Shown: in pieces, positions 36,671 through 45,996 of the stretch | Numbering within the stretch: position 1 is the stretch's first letter | Layout of the letters: every line of letters begins with the position of its first letter | From: Bosea sp. OAE506 | Lineage (GTDB): Bacteria; Pseudomonadota; Alphaproteobacteria; Rhizobiales; Beijerinckiaceae | DNA length: 64,000 bases | Assembly: GCF_040546595.1 (NCBI RefSeq) | Contig: NZ_JBEPOB010000001.1 | Location: 2,667,001 to 2,731,000, forward strand | Reading direction: 5' to 3' | The notes under the pieces: model-generated | Told to the model about the DNA's origin: nothing | What the model saw: only the letters and a program-made list of their open reading frames with translations | Databases searched by the model: none | Program-made: the position numbers and the translations under genes

Positions 36671-36798
36671 GTGAACCGGCCTGCCTCGCCTGTCGGATCG
36701 TTTGCACGATCGAACGAAAATGTTTGTCTGAGCGGACAATGCCCCTTGCGGCTGCGCGGAGCAAGCCGCCGCAGTGGCGCGGAACAGGCGCGCGCGGC

Positions 36799-37728
36799 TC
36801 AGGTCGGGCGGGTCGAGCTGATTTCGCGCTGCTCGCGCTTGAGCAGGCCGAGGCGCTGCTCGCGCAGGATGACGCAGATTCCCGAGGCGATCACGATGGC
36901 CGCGCCGATCAGGATGGTCGAAACCGGCCACTCGCCGAAGACGAACCAACCGATCAGCACGGCCCAGATCATCGTCGAGTACTCGAAGGGCGCGATCAGC
37001 GAGGCGTCGCCGAAGCGGTAGGCCTGAACGAGCAGGATCTGTCCGAAGCCGCCGAGAATGCCGATCGCCACCAGCATGGCGGCCTCGGTCAGGTCCGGCA
37101 TGCGCCAGCCGAAGGCGAGCGTGATCAGACCGAGCGCGCTGGTCAGCAGCATGAAGTAGAAGACGATGGCGCCGGTGGGTTCGGTCTTGGTCAGGAGCCT
37201 AACCTCGATCGAGGCAAAGGCGGAGCAGAAGGCGCCGGCGAGGCCGAGTGCCGCGCCGAGCGCCGGGCCTCCCTTCAGCCCCTGCGACAGCGTTCCTGCC
37301 GAGAGATGCGGCGAGAGCATGATGAGAACGCCAACGAAGCCGATGGTCACTGCGCTCCAGCGATAGATCCGCACGCGCTCCTTCAGCACCAGCGCGGCCA
37401 GGACAACGACGCCGAGCGGCGCGGCATAGCCGAGCGCGACCGCATCCGAGAGCGGCAGGAACTGCAGCGCGGCGAAGCCGCAGAACATGCCGGTCGAGCC
37501 GATGACGCCGCGCTTGAGATGGCCGCGCAGATTGCGGGTCTTGAGCGCGCCCGGAAGCTCGGAGCGCCAGGCCAGCCAGATCAGCAGCGGAATCAGGGCG
37601 AAGAAGGAGCGGAAGAAGACGAGCTCGCCGGTCGGATAGCGCGTCGACATATGCTTGATGCCGGCCGACATCAGCGTGAAGGCCAGGGCCGAAAGCAGTT
37701 TCAGGCTGATGCCGAGGAGCGGGGACAA
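36799..37728 (-). CDS. EamA/DMT family exporter
   Basis: 309-residue drug/metabolite transporter with ten transmembrane segments as two EamA repeats of five. The first repeat starts LSALAFTLMSAGIKHMS; the second includes GAFCSAFASIEVRLL. Family members export amino acids or small metabolites. The gene lies just upstream of the XRE-cupin regulator on the same strand, separated by 128 bases. Substrate unknown. Confidence 0.92.
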   Translation of the reverse strand: MSPLLGISLKLLSALAFTLMSAGIKHMSTRYPTGELVFFRSFFALIPLLIWLAWRSELPGALKTRNLRGHLKRGVIGSTGMFCGFAALQFLPLSDAVALGYAAPLGVVVLAALVLKERVRIYRWSAVTIGFVGVLIMLSPHLSAGTLSQGLKGGPALGAALGLAGAFCSAFASIEVRLLTKTEPTGAIVFYFMLLTSALGLITLAFGWRMPDLTEAAMLVAIGILGGFGQILLVQAYRFGDASLIAPFEYSTMIWAVLIGWFVFGEWPVSTILIGAAIVIASGICVILREQRLGLLKREQREISSTRPT

Positions 37729-37935
37729 GGGACCGGCGCGGTGGGAGAGCGCGGGAGGCGCCCCGCTTCGCGTTCCTTAGATCATGTCCAGTCCGGCCCT
37801 CAAAGCGCCGAGGCTGCAACCCCGCTAGGCGGCTCGCGGGAGGGCGGGGTCCAGAGCCCGCCGCCCCGATTGCCCCCAGCCCTGATCCATGAGGAGCGCT
37901 CCGCAGGGTGAGGGCTGAGGGAATCGAGCCGGCTC

Positions 37936-38715
37936 TCAAAAGCTCCCCCGGAACGCCCCGCCGTCGATCAGGATGTTCTGGCCGGTGATGTAGCCGGCAT
38001 GGGCGCTGGCGAGGAAGGCGCAGAGCCGACCGAACTCGTCGGCCTCCCCGAAGCGCCCGGCCGGCACGTCGGCGCGACGCGCTTTCGCCATCTCCTCGAC
38101 GCTGAGGCCCTTCATCGCCGCCATCTTGGTCAGCCCGCTTTTCAGCCGGTCGGTGTCGAACATGCCGGGCAGGATGTTGTTGATGGTGACATTGGCATGA
38201 GCGACCTCGCGAGCCACGCCCGACAGGAAGGCGGTCAGCCCGGCGCGGGCGGCCGAGGAGACGTCGAGCCCCGTCAGCGGGGTCAGCACGCTCGCCGAGG
38301 TGATGTTGACGATCCGCCCGAAGCGCCGGGCGATCATGCCGTCCACCACCCGCTGCACCAGTTCCAGCGGGGTCGCCATGTTCTGGACGACGCCCTCCAG
38401 AAGCGCCTCCCGCGACACATCGCGAAACGGTTTCGGCGGAGGGCCGCCATTGTTGTTGACCAGGATGTCGGGTTCGGGGGCGGCGGCGAGCAGGGCGTCC
38501 TGCCCGGCGCGGGTGGAGACGTCGGCGACGACGGGAACCACGGTTGCGCCGGTGCTGGCACGGATCTGGCTGGCTGTTTCCTCGAGTGTCGTGCCGTCGC
38601 GTCCGTTGATGACGACGGTGCAGCCGGCTTCCGCGAGCGCCTGTGCGCAGCCGCGGCCGAGCCCCTTGCTGGAGGCGCAGACAATGGCCGTGCGGCCGGA
38701 AATTCCCAGATCCAT
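37936..38715 (-). CDS. SDR family protein with altered active site
   Basis: 259-residue SDR fold: N-terminal CASSKGLGRG (about residues 12-21) in place of TGxxxGxG but keeping the glycine pattern, NNNGGPPPK, and a C-terminal GQNILIDGGAF. At the position of the catalytic YxxxK, the sequence is S-S-A-A-R (VSSAARAGLTAF), so the Tyr is Ser and the Lys is Arg. Such SDRs are known as a subgroup of FabG-like proteins and may be non-catalytic or use another residue. The ATG at 38715 is preceded by GGAGGAATGCG. Divergent from the phosphoesterase gene. Confidence 0.88.
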   Translation of the reverse strand: MDLGISGRTAIVCASSKGLGRGCAQALAEAGCTVVINGRDGTTLEETASQIRASTGATVVPVVADVSTRAGQDALLAAAPEPDILVNNNGGPPPKPFRDVSREALLEGVVQNMATPLELVQRVVDGMIARRFGRIVNITSASVLTPLTGLDVSSAARAGLTAFLSGVAREVAHANVTINNILPGMFDTDRLKSGLTKMAAMKGLSVEEMAKARRADVPAGRFGEADEFGRLCAFLASAHAGYITGQNILIDGGAFRGSF

Positions 38716-38839
38716 CGCATTCCTCCGGAGGCTTTTCTTATCGAGCGGCAGTGAGACCACGGATCGCGGGTCCCGTCATCAAAGCGCAACGCAAATCAGA
38801 CACATGCCGGACGCATCGCAACGAGACGGGCCCGACGGC

Positions 38840-39670
38840 ATGAGCGACGAGGACGACGCGAAGCAGGTTCGCAGCATCTTCATTTCGGACCTGCATCTCG
38901 GTACGCGCGGGGCGCAGGCCGATCTGGTGCTGGAATTCCTGCGCGCCTACGACGCCCCGCAGATCTATCTGGTCGGCGACATCATCGACGGCTGGCGGCT
39001 GAAGAGCGGCTGGTACTTCCCGCAGTCGCACAACGACGTCATCCAGAAGCTGCTGCGCAAGGTCCGCAAGGGCTCGAAGCTGGTCTATGTCACCGGCAAT
39101 CACGACGACTTCCTGCGCGATTTCACCGGCCTCCAGTTCGGCGGCATCACCATCGTCGACGAGGTCATCCACGAGACGGCGGACGGCAAGCGTCTGCTCG
39201 TCATCCATGGCGACCTGTTCGACCTCGTCGTGCGCAACGCCAAATGGCTCGCGCTGCTGGGCGACTGGGCCTACACGCTGGCGCTCGCCTCCAACACCGT
39301 CGTCAACAAGGTGCGGCGGCTGCTCAACCTGCCGCACTGGTCGCTTTCGGCCTGGGCCAAGAACAAGGTCAAGAACGCGATCAGCTATATCGGCGAGTTC
39401 GAGACCTGCCTTGCTGCCGAGGCGCGCCGGCACCAGGCCGACGGCGTCGTCTGCGGCCATATCCACCATGCCGCCTTCCGCGAGATCGAAGGGCTCACCT
39501 ACATCAATACCGGCGACTGGGTCGAAAGCTGCACGGCCGTGATCGAGCATCACGACGGCCGCTTCGAGATGATCCGCTGGCCGCAGGGGCGCCTGAAGGG
39601 GCAGACGGCGATTCCCGTGGTCGTCCCGGCCCGGCCGGCTCCGGTTCCGGCGCTGGTGGAAGCCGCCTGA
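38840..39670 (+). CDS. LpxH-like metallophosphoesterase
   Basis: 276-residue calcineurin-like phosphoesterase with ordered metal motifs: SDLHLG, GDIIDGW, GNHDD, VIHGDLFD and GHIHH. It resembles UDP-2,3-diacylglucosamine diphosphatase (LpxH) homologues, but is longer at the C-terminus with a Pro/Ala-rich tail. An ATG at 38804 is also possible. Its stop overlaps the start of the glycosyltransferase (TGATG), so they are co-translated. Lipid sugar processing is likely; exact substrate not shown. Confidence 0.85.
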   Translation: MSDEDDAKQVRSIFISDLHLGTRGAQADLVLEFLRAYDAPQIYLVGDIIDGWRLKSGWYFPQSHNDVIQKLLRKVRKGSKLVYVTGNHDDFLRDFTGLQFGGITIVDEVIHETADGKRLLVIHGDLFDLVVRNAKWLALLGDWAYTLALASNTVVNKVRRLLNLPHWSLSAWAKNKVKNAISYIGEFETCLAAEARRHQADGVVCGHIHHAAFREIEGLTYINTGDWVESCTAVIEHHDGRFEMIRWPQGRLKGQTAIPVVVPARPAPVPALVEAA

Positions 39671-40749
39671 TGCGGGTGATGATCGCGACGGATGCCTGGC
39701 GTCCGCAGATCAACGGCGTGGTGCGCTCGCTCGAGCGCATGGCGGAGGCGGGGCCGGATTTCGGCGTCACCACGAAGATGCTGACGCCGGACGGCTTCCG
39801 CCAGATCGGTCTGCCGAGCTATCCCGATATCCGGATCGCGCTGGCGACGCAGCGCGCCATCGCCGAACGCATCACCGATTTCGCGCCCGACCATGTCCAT
39901 ATTGCGACCGAGGGGCCGATCGGCTGGCTCGCCCGCGCCGTCTGCCTCGCGCAGAAGCGGGTCTTCACGACGAGCTACCACACCCGCTTCCCGCAATATG
40001 TCGTGGCGCGCTGGCCGATCCCGGAAAGCTGGAGCTACGGCTTCCTGCGGCGCTTCCATGGGCCGGCCGCTGCGGTGATGGTCTCGACAGCGACCGTCGA
40101 GGCGGAGCTGCGCCAGCACGGCTTCGGCAACATCGTGCGCTGGGGGCGCGGCGTCGATCTCTCGCTGTTCCATCCGCGGCCGCAGAGCGTGCTCGACCTG
40201 CCGCGCCCGATCTTCCTCAGCGTCGGCCGCGTCGCGGTCGAGAAGAACCTCGATGCCTTCCTTTCGCTGCGGCTGCCGGGCAGCAAGGTCGTGGTTGGCG
40301 ACGGGCCGGCGCGGGCCGACCTGCAGCGCGCCTATCCCGATGCGGTGTTCCTCGGCACGCAGGAGGGGGAGGAACTGGCCGCCATCTACGCCTCCTCCGA
40401 CGTCTTCGTCTTTCCGAGCCTGACCGACACCTTCGGCATCGTGCTGCTGGAGGCGGCGGCGAGCGGGCTTCCGGTCGCGGCCTTCCCGGTCCAGGGTCCG
40501 CGCGACGTCTTCGCCGGCAGCGGCGCGGCGGTGCTGCATGAGGATCTGCGCGCGGCGGCGCTGCAGGCGCTGCGCATTCCGCGCGAGACCTGCCTCGACC
40601 TCGCGGGGCGCCACAGCTGGCAGGCCAGCGCGGCGCAGTTTTACGGCCATATCCGGCGCGTGGCGCGGCCCCATGTAGCGCCGGACGCTACAGCCTTCGC
40701 GAGCGTGTGTGCCGCGGAAGGCCGGGAGCGGCACCATCTGACGGCTTGA
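39670..40749 (+). CDS. GT4-type glycosyltransferase
   Basis: 359-residue GT-B retaining glycosyltransferase. N-terminal DAWRPQINGVVRSLERM, C-terminal donor motifs VGRVAVEKNLDAFL and FPSLTDTFGIVLLEAAASG are typical of the GT4 mannosyl/glucosyltransferases acting on lipid acceptors. The ATG overlaps the phosphoesterase stop by one base. Its last 62 bases overlap the end of the convergent antiporter gene. No export signal; cytoplasmic face of the membrane likely. Confidence 0.9.
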   Translation: MRVMIATDAWRPQINGVVRSLERMAEAGPDFGVTTKMLTPDGFRQIGLPSYPDIRIALATQRAIAERITDFAPDHVHIATEGPIGWLARAVCLAQKRVFTTSYHTRFPQYVVARWPIPESWSYGFLRRFHGPAAAVMVSTATVEAELRQHGFGNIVRWGRGVDLSLFHPRPQSVLDLPRPIFLSVGRVAVEKNLDAFLSLRLPGSKVVVGDGPARADLQRAYPDAVFLGTQEGEELAAIYASSDVFVFPSLTDTFGIVLLEAAASGLPVAAFPVQGPRDVFAGSGAAVLHEDLRAAALQALRIPRETCLDLAGRHSWQASAAQFYGHIRRVARPHVAPDATAFASVCAAEGRERHHLTA

Positions 40750-42478
40750 GCAGCGCGCGGAAGCCGTCCCGCCGCTCGTGGATCGAGGCGATCACGAAAC
40801 CCATGGGTACGCCGAGCCCCACCAGTGCGGCTTCCGAAAGCTGCAGGCTGGCCTCGATCGTCTCGGGCACCGCATCGTTGACGCCGATCCGGTAGAGATG
40901 GCGCGCATGGTCGGAATCGCGTGCGCGGGCGACGATGACGAGATCGGGCCGCAACTGCCGCGCCGCCTGGACGATCGCATCGACCGCGCGGGGATTGTCG
41001 ATGGTGACGATGAGCGTCGTCGCTTCCATGACGCCGCAGAGGCGCAGGAAATCGGGCCGCGTCGCATCGCCGTAGAAGGCCGGGCGGCCGGCGCGGCGCT
41101 GGGCTGAAATCAGCGTCGGGTCGGCGTCGATCACGATATAGGGCTGCTTGTGCTCCTCCAGCATGCTGGCGACGAGCTGGCCGACGCGCCCCCCGCCGAC
41201 GACGAGCGCGCGCGCCGAATGGTCGTCGGGCGGCAGGATCTTCGCCTCGTCGGGCAACGCCACGGGCACGGCCAGCGTCCGGGCCAGGCTGCGCGCGAGG
41301 CGGGCGAGCAGCGGCAGGGCGATCATCGTCAGGGAGACACTGGCGAGAACCAGGCTCGCCGGCGCCTGATCCAGCAACTTCGCGGCAACCGCGCCATTGA
41401 GCAGGACGAAGGCGAACTCTCCGCCCGGCCCGATCATGATGGCGGTTTCGAGCGCGGTGGCCTTCGACAGGCGCAGCATCCGGGCAAGGCCGAAGACGAG
41501 CAGCGATTTCGCGGCGAAGAGGCCAACCGCGATGCCGAGGATGGCAAAGGGATGGGCCGCGATCTCGGCCGGGTTCACGCCCATGCCGACCGTGAGGAAG
41601 AAAACGCCGATCAGCAGCGACTTGAACGGCTCGATCGTGACCTCGATGGCGCGGCGGTATTCGGTCTCGGCCAGCAGGAGCCCGGCGATGAAGGCGCCCA
41701 GCCCCATGGAGAGACCAGCCGCGGCGGCGATCATGCCGGTTCCGAGCGCGATCAGCAGCGTCGCCGCCATGAAGCTCTCGGAGGAATCGGTCGAGGCGAC
41801 GAGGCGGAACAGCGGCCGCAGCGCCCGCCCGCCGACCAGCACGATCAAGGCGATGGCGGCGAAGGCCTGCAGCAGGGCCTGGGCGAGGCCCGCGAGCAAG
41901 GAGCCGCCGCCGCCCTGCGCGCCGAGCACGCTGACCAGGAAGAGCAGGGGCACGACCGCGATGTCCTGGCTGATCAGCACGGCGAAGCTCGCGCGGCCGG
42001 CCGAGGAGGTCATCCGTTTCTTGGCCGAGAGGAGCTCGACGACCATCGCCGTCGAGGACAGGGCCAGGCCGAAGCCGATGATCAGCGCCGCCGTCGTCGG
42101 TTGGCCCAGCGCGTAGGCGACGCCGCCGATCGCCGCCGCCGACAGGACGATCTGGCCGAGCCCGAGCCCGAAGACCAGGCGGCGCATGGTCTTGAGGCGC
42201 TCGAAGGAGAGTTCGAGCCCGATCACGAACAGCAGGAAGGCGACACCGAGTTCCGCGGGGCCGGCGAGGGCCTCGGGGCTAGAGACGGTGATGGTGCTGA
42301 GCAGCGGGATCGAGGAGACGAGCCCACCCAGGCCGAACGGACCGAGGAGCGCGCCGCAGGCGATGAAGGCGACGACCGAGTTGATCTTGAAGCTCTTGGC
42401 GAAGGGCACGATGACGCCCGCCGTCGCGAGCACCACGGCAGCATCCTTGTAGACGGAAGGGTCGACGGTCGCGGCCAA
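40688..42478 (-). CDS. CPA2-type cation:proton antiporter
   Basis: About 596 residues from a TTG at 42478 with AAGG upstream. Twelve or more helices of the Na+/H+ exchanger fold (LFVIGLELSFERLKTMRRLVFG), then a C-terminal TrkA-N Rossmann domain with GGGRVG and VIDADPTLISAQRRAG. This is the KefB/KefC-like layout; no KefF/KefG ancillary protein is adjacent, so glutathione gating is not shown. The final 62 bases overlap the convergent glycosyltransferase, so the tail of this protein is shared coding DNA on both strands. Confidence 0.88.
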   Translation of the reverse strand: MAATVDPSVYKDAAVVLATAGVIVPFAKSFKINSVVAFIACGALLGPFGLGGLVSSIPLLSTITVSSPEALAGPAELGVAFLLFVIGLELSFERLKTMRRLVFGLGLGQIVLSAAAIGGVAYALGQPTTAALIIGFGLALSSTAMVVELLSAKKRMTSSAGRASFAVLISQDIAVVPLLFLVSVLGAQGGGGSLLAGLAQALLQAFAAIALIVLVGGRALRPLFRLVASTDSSESFMAATLLIALGTGMIAAAAGLSMGLGAFIAGLLLAETEYRRAIEVTIEPFKSLLIGVFFLTVGMGVNPAEIAAHPFAILGIAVGLFAAKSLLVFGLARMLRLSKATALETAIMIGPGGEFAFVLLNGAVAAKLLDQAPASLVLASVSLTMIALPLLARLARSLARTLAVPVALPDEAKILPPDDHSARALVVGGGRVGQLVASMLEEHKQPYIVIDADPTLISAQRRAGRPAFYGDATRPDFLRLCGVMEATTLIVTIDNPRAVDAIVQAARQLRPDLVIVARARDSDHARHLYRIGVNDAVPETIEASLQLSEAALVGLGVPMGFVIASIHERRDGFRALLKPSDGAAPGLPRHTRSRRL

Positions 42479-42690
42479 GGGGCGCCTTGCGATTCGCGGG
42501 GACAGAAGGGGCAGGCGGACTGTGCGGTTTCGACCACGCCGACACAACCGTTGCGGCGCAGCATCGCGGCGATATTCGCTTGTCCGGCTGAGGGCTTAGC
42601 ATCGCCGGCTTGTCCGAGGCCGATGCGAGGCGGTTCCCTGACGGACGCTTCCGGGCTAGCGTCCGGCGCTCCCGTTCAGAAGGCTCGCGC

Positions 42691-43536
42691 ATGCGTTTCA
42701 CCGGCACCGAGAACTATGTCGCCACCGAGGACCTGACGGTGGCGGTCAATGCCGCGATCCGGCTGCAGCGACCGCTGCTGGTCAAGGGCGAGCCCGGCAC
42801 CGGCAAGACGGTTCTGGCCGAGGAGATCGCGGCCGCGCTGGGCGCGCCGCTGATCACCTGGCACGTCAAGTCGACGACCAAGGCGCAGCAGGGCCTGTAC
42901 GAATACGACGCAGTCAGCCGCCTGCGCGACAGCCAGCTCGGCGACCCCCGCGTCTCGGACATCGCCAACTACATCCGGCGCGGCAAGCTCTGGGAGGCCT
43001 TCGTCGCTCCGGTGCGGCCGGTGCTGCTAATCGACGAGATCGACAAGGCCGATATCGAATTTCCCAACGACCTTCTGCTCGAGCTCGACCGCATGGAGTT
43101 CCATGTCTACGAGACCGGTGAAACGGTGCGGGCAGAGCAGCGGCCCGTGATCATCATCACCTCCAACAACGAGAAGGAGCTACCCGACGCGTTTCTGCGG
43201 CGCTGCTTCTTCCACTACATCCGCTTCCCCGACGCGCAGACGATGCAGGCTATCGTCGAGGTGCATTTCCCCGGCATCAAGAAGCGGCTGATGGAGGAGG
43301 CGCTGAAGCTGTTCTTCGAGGTGCGCGAGGTGCCCGGCCTGAAGAAGAAGCCCTCGACCTCGGAGCTGCTCGACTGGCTCAAGCTGCTCGTCGCCGACGA
43401 GATGACGCCGGAGATGCTGCGCGAGCGTGATCCCCGCAAGCTGATCCCGCCGCTGCACGGCGCGCTTTTGAAGAACGAGCAGGACGTCTCGCTTTTCGAG
43501 AAGCTGGCGTTCATGACCCGGCGCGAGGGGCGCTGA
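42691..43536 (+). CDS. MoxR-type AAA+ ATPase
   Basis: 281-residue AAA+ ATPase of the MoxR/CoxD type. Walker A GEPGTGKT (G33-T40), Walker B VLLIDEIDKAD (D115, E116), sensor TSNNEKELPDAFLRRC. MoxR proteins act as chaperones with VWA-domain partners (CoxE type) that usually sit next to them. Here the next gene is a cell wall hydrolase and no VWA protein is adjacent. ATG at 42691 is the family start. Confidence 0.92.
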   Translation: MRFTGTENYVATEDLTVAVNAAIRLQRPLLVKGEPGTGKTVLAEEIAAALGAPLITWHVKSTTKAQQGLYEYDAVSRLRDSQLGDPRVSDIANYIRRGKLWEAFVAPVRPVLLIDEIDKADIEFPNDLLLELDRMEFHVYETGETVRAEQRPVIIITSNNEKELPDAFLRRCFFHYIRFPDAQTMQAIVEVHFPGIKKRLMEEALKLFFEVREVPGLKKKPSTSELLDWLKLLVADEMTPEMLRERDPRKLIPPLHGALLKNEQDVSLFEKLAFMTRREGR

Positions 43537-43590
43537 CGAGGCCGTTCGGCGTCGCCGCGGCGGCCCCGCCATTGCCTCTTCCTCCCGACA

Positions 43591-43605
43591 TTAACTTTCT
43601 GTTAA
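43591..43605. promoter_or_regulatory. CtrA-type binding site
   Basis: Perfect TTAA (43591-43594), seven bases, TTAA (43602-43605), the alphaproteobacterial CtrA consensus. It lies about 80 bases before the SleB-like hydrolase ATG, a promoter position. Confidence 0.65.
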
Positions 43606-43685
43606 GACATCCGGCGTTCCTTGCCGGTGACGAGGGGCCGCCGTCTGCGGTGGCCCGCCGCCCGAAACCAGGAGGCCGCCGCTCG

Positions 43686-44591
43686 ATGCGCGCCAAAACT
43701 GCTGCCGACCTGACTGCCGCCGATGCTGTCCGTTCCGTGGGCCCTCTCCACCGCCATCGCCGCAAGGCGATCCCGCTGCTGATCGGTCTGGCCGCTCCGG
43801 CGCTCGGTGCCTGCAGCCTTTCGCCGGTCGAGACCGCCGCGACGAAGCCGACCCCTGTTGCGAAGGCGCCCCATGAGAAGCGCAAGCAGGCGATCGAGCT
43901 GGCCAAGGCCGATCCGCGCGAGAAGGAATGCCTCGTCCGCGCGATGTATTTCGAATCGAACCGCTCCAGCGATGCGGGCCTTCTCGGCGTCGGCACGGTG
44001 GTTCTGAACCGGGTCGAATCGGCGCGCAGCCCCGAGACGATCTGCAGTGTCGTCGGCGCCCCGCGGCAATTCGCGCCGGGCGTACTGACGCGGTCGATGT
44101 CGCCGCGCGACCTTCCGAAGGTCGCGGCCGTTGCCGAGGATATCCTGGCCGGCAAGCGCAACGAGGCCGTCGGGAACGCCAAGCACTTCCATATGGCGGG
44201 CCTGCGCTTCTCCTATCCGAACATGCATTACGTCACCGTCGCCGGCGGCAATGCCTTCTATGTGAAAGGCGAGCGTCCCGAGCGTCGCCGCATCGAGGAG
44301 CCGAGCTACCAGCTCGCCGGCACCTCCGCGCCGATCGAGACCAGCGCCTCCTCGGTGCCGACCTCCTTCGCCAGCGCGCCGCTCGCCTTCGCGCCCCAGG
44401 CGCCGACCGCAGTCGCGCCCGTCGCTCTGGCGGCGAATGTGCTTGTCACCGCCCCGCTGCCGCCCGGCCGGCCGATGGATCTCGGCCTGGCCCGGAAGAC
44501 GGCGTCCGCCAGCCCGGAGGCCCGCGATCTGCGCGTCGCCTCGCTCATGCTGGAAAGCCGCGGCCTGCGCGGCAGCCTCAGGCAGGACTGA
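43686..44591 (+). CDS. SleB-like cell wall hydrolase, lipoprotein
   Basis: 301 residues. Residues about 28-43 are a hydrophobic region ending in a lipobox-like L-G-A-C (C43), so it is probably a lipoprotein facing the periplasm. Residues about 82-170 are the Hydrolase_2 (PF07486) domain: CLVRAMYFESNRSSDAG with E90 as the likely catalytic Glu, and KHFHMAGLRFSYPNMHYVTV. Such enzymes cleave peptidoglycan as lytic transglycosylase-like or amidase-like SleB relatives. The tail is Ala/Pro-rich. ATG 43686 chosen because an upstream frame would add a non-conserved leader. A CtrA-type site upstream suggests cell-cycle control. Confidence 0.88.
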   Translation: MRAKTAADLTAADAVRSVGPLHRHRRKAIPLLIGLAAPALGACSLSPVETAATKPTPVAKAPHEKRKQAIELAKADPREKECLVRAMYFESNRSSDAGLLGVGTVVLNRVESARSPETICSVVGAPRQFAPGVLTRSMSPRDLPKVAAVAEDILAGKRNEAVGNAKHFHMAGLRFSYPNMHYVTVAGGNAFYVKGERPERRRIEEPSYQLAGTSAPIETSASSVPTSFASAPLAFAPQAPTAVAPVALAANVLVTAPLPPGRPMDLGLARKTASASPEARDLRVASLMLESRGLRGSLRQD

Positions 44592-44630
44592 CCGGCGGCG
44601 CCTGAGCCGTCGCAGGCTCATGCGCCGGGA

Positions 44631-45902
44631 TCAGGCCCAGCCCAGAAGGGGTCGCCCGCCCAGCGCGGCGACCAGCGCCGTCAGCGTCACCGCCGCATAG
44701 GCCGTCGCAAAGGCCGCGACGGCGAGCAGGCCCGTTCGCGTCGCTCGCGTCAGCCGCCAGACCAAAAGCCCGAAGAGCGGGACGAACTGCAGCGCGTGCA
44801 GGCCGAGGAAATGCGGCAGGCGCAGATCGCCCACCTCGAGCGACCAGCCGAGGAACGGAACCGTGGCGTGGACCGCAGGTACGGCTCCGACATAATGCCC
44901 GCTGGGGCTGCCACCCATCGCAAAGCCGCTGACGATTCCGAGGACCGCCGTCAGGGCCAGTCCGCCGACCAGCGACCAGCGCAGCACCGCGGGCATCGCC
45001 AACGCGTCGCGGCGGGCGAGCCCATAGGCCAGCACGGCAGGCGCGGCCGTGAACATCACCGCGCCCACCGCCATCAGGCTGTAGAGCGCGGCCCCGAGCG
45101 CGCTGTCGGTGTTGTAATGCGAGGCCTCCACCCGCGAGGCCCGCCAGGCGATGTAGAGCACCTCGGCGATCAGCGGGACGATCACCGGCCAGATCAGGTA
45201 GCGCCCGGCCAGGCTGGCACGAAAGCGATCGCTGGCGAGCGGGACGAACAACGCCATCGTCAGCAGGAACAGCGCCGCCGAGAGCGCGAATTTGAGCGGC
45301 TTGATCCAGGTGCTGACCCCCTGGAACAGGCGCGGGTCGAGCGCCCAGGCCAGCGCCAGCGGCAGCGCCAGGACCAGCATGGCGAAGGCGGCGGCGGCCA
45401 GCCGCGGCTCGATCTCCAGCGCGCGCAGCCAGGCCGGCAGCCGCGCCTGCAGCCGCGCGATCCGGTCGTCGCGGCCGCTTTGGATGCTCGCCTCCAGCCA
45501 GAGATAGGTCAGGTAGCCGAGCGGGCCGAAGAGGAAGGTCAGCAGCAGGACCGGCACGATCAGGCCATGCGCGATGGACTGCTCCTGCGCGCGCCGCAGG
45601 ATCCAACTCCCGACGAGCAGGTCGAAGGCGAGGTAGTGGATCCAACCGGCCAGCAGGAGGGGGCGGGAGCCGAAGAGCGCGGCGACCTGATCGAGTGAGC
45701 CGAAGCCGCCGACGGCCCCCTGCCAATGCATGAGGATGAGGACGGCATAGCCGAGCGACAGGATCGCGGGGATGACGAGGCCGGCCAGCCGGACGGAAAG
45801 CCCGCGCCAGCGCGGCAGCAGGATCAGGCTCGCCCAGCCCGCCATCGCCAGAGCGCCGGCTGCGGAGAAGGCGGCGTCGAGGTCGAGCGGGCCCATCACC
45901 AT
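44631..45902 (-). CDS. Membrane protein with ABA4-like N-terminal domain
   Basis: 423-residue polytopic membrane protein with roughly a dozen helices. Residues about 20-140 match the ABA4-like (DUF4281) domain: GWIHYLAFDLLVGSWI and TFLFGPLGYLTYL. In plants ABA4 is needed for neoxanthin synthesis; bacterial members are uncharacterised. The C-terminal half (about 160-423) is an additional helical membrane region not recognised. It is divergent from a TetR gene with a strong palindromic operator between them, so it is likely repressed by that regulator. Confidence 0.8.
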   Translation of the reverse strand: MVMGPLDLDAAFSAAGALAMAGWASLILLPRWRGLSVRLAGLVIPAILSLGYAVLILMHWQGAVGGFGSLDQVAALFGSRPLLLAGWIHYLAFDLLVGSWILRRAQEQSIAHGLIVPVLLLTFLFGPLGYLTYLWLEASIQSGRDDRIARLQARLPAWLRALEIEPRLAAAAFAMLVLALPLALAWALDPRLFQGVSTWIKPLKFALSAALFLLTMALFVPLASDRFRASLAGRYLIWPVIVPLIAEVLYIAWRASRVEASHYNTDSALGAALYSLMAVGAVMFTAAPAVLAYGLARRDALAMPAVLRWSLVGGLALTAVLGIVSGFAMGGSPSGHYVGAVPAVHATVPFLGWSLEVGDLRLPHFLGLHALQFVPLFGLLVWRLTRATRTGLLAVAAFATAYAAVTLTALVAALGGRPLLGWA

Positions 45903-45947
45903 CCCTCATCTATACAGTGTCAAGTTGTTCCTCTGGCGTAAGGCGCT

Positions 45948-45966
45948 ATCTTGATGCTGTCAAGAT
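45948..45966. promoter_or_regulatory. TetR operator palindrome between ABA4-like and TetR genes
   Basis: ATCTTGA (45948-45954), spacer TGCTG, TCAAGAT (45960-45966): a perfect 7-bp inverted repeat. A further GTGTCAAG half-site lies at about 45918-45925 near the ABA4-like start. Both are in the 94-base divergent gap. Confidence 0.7.
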
Positions 45967-45996
45967 GAGCGGCTGCGGCCGCAGGAGACCGACGGA

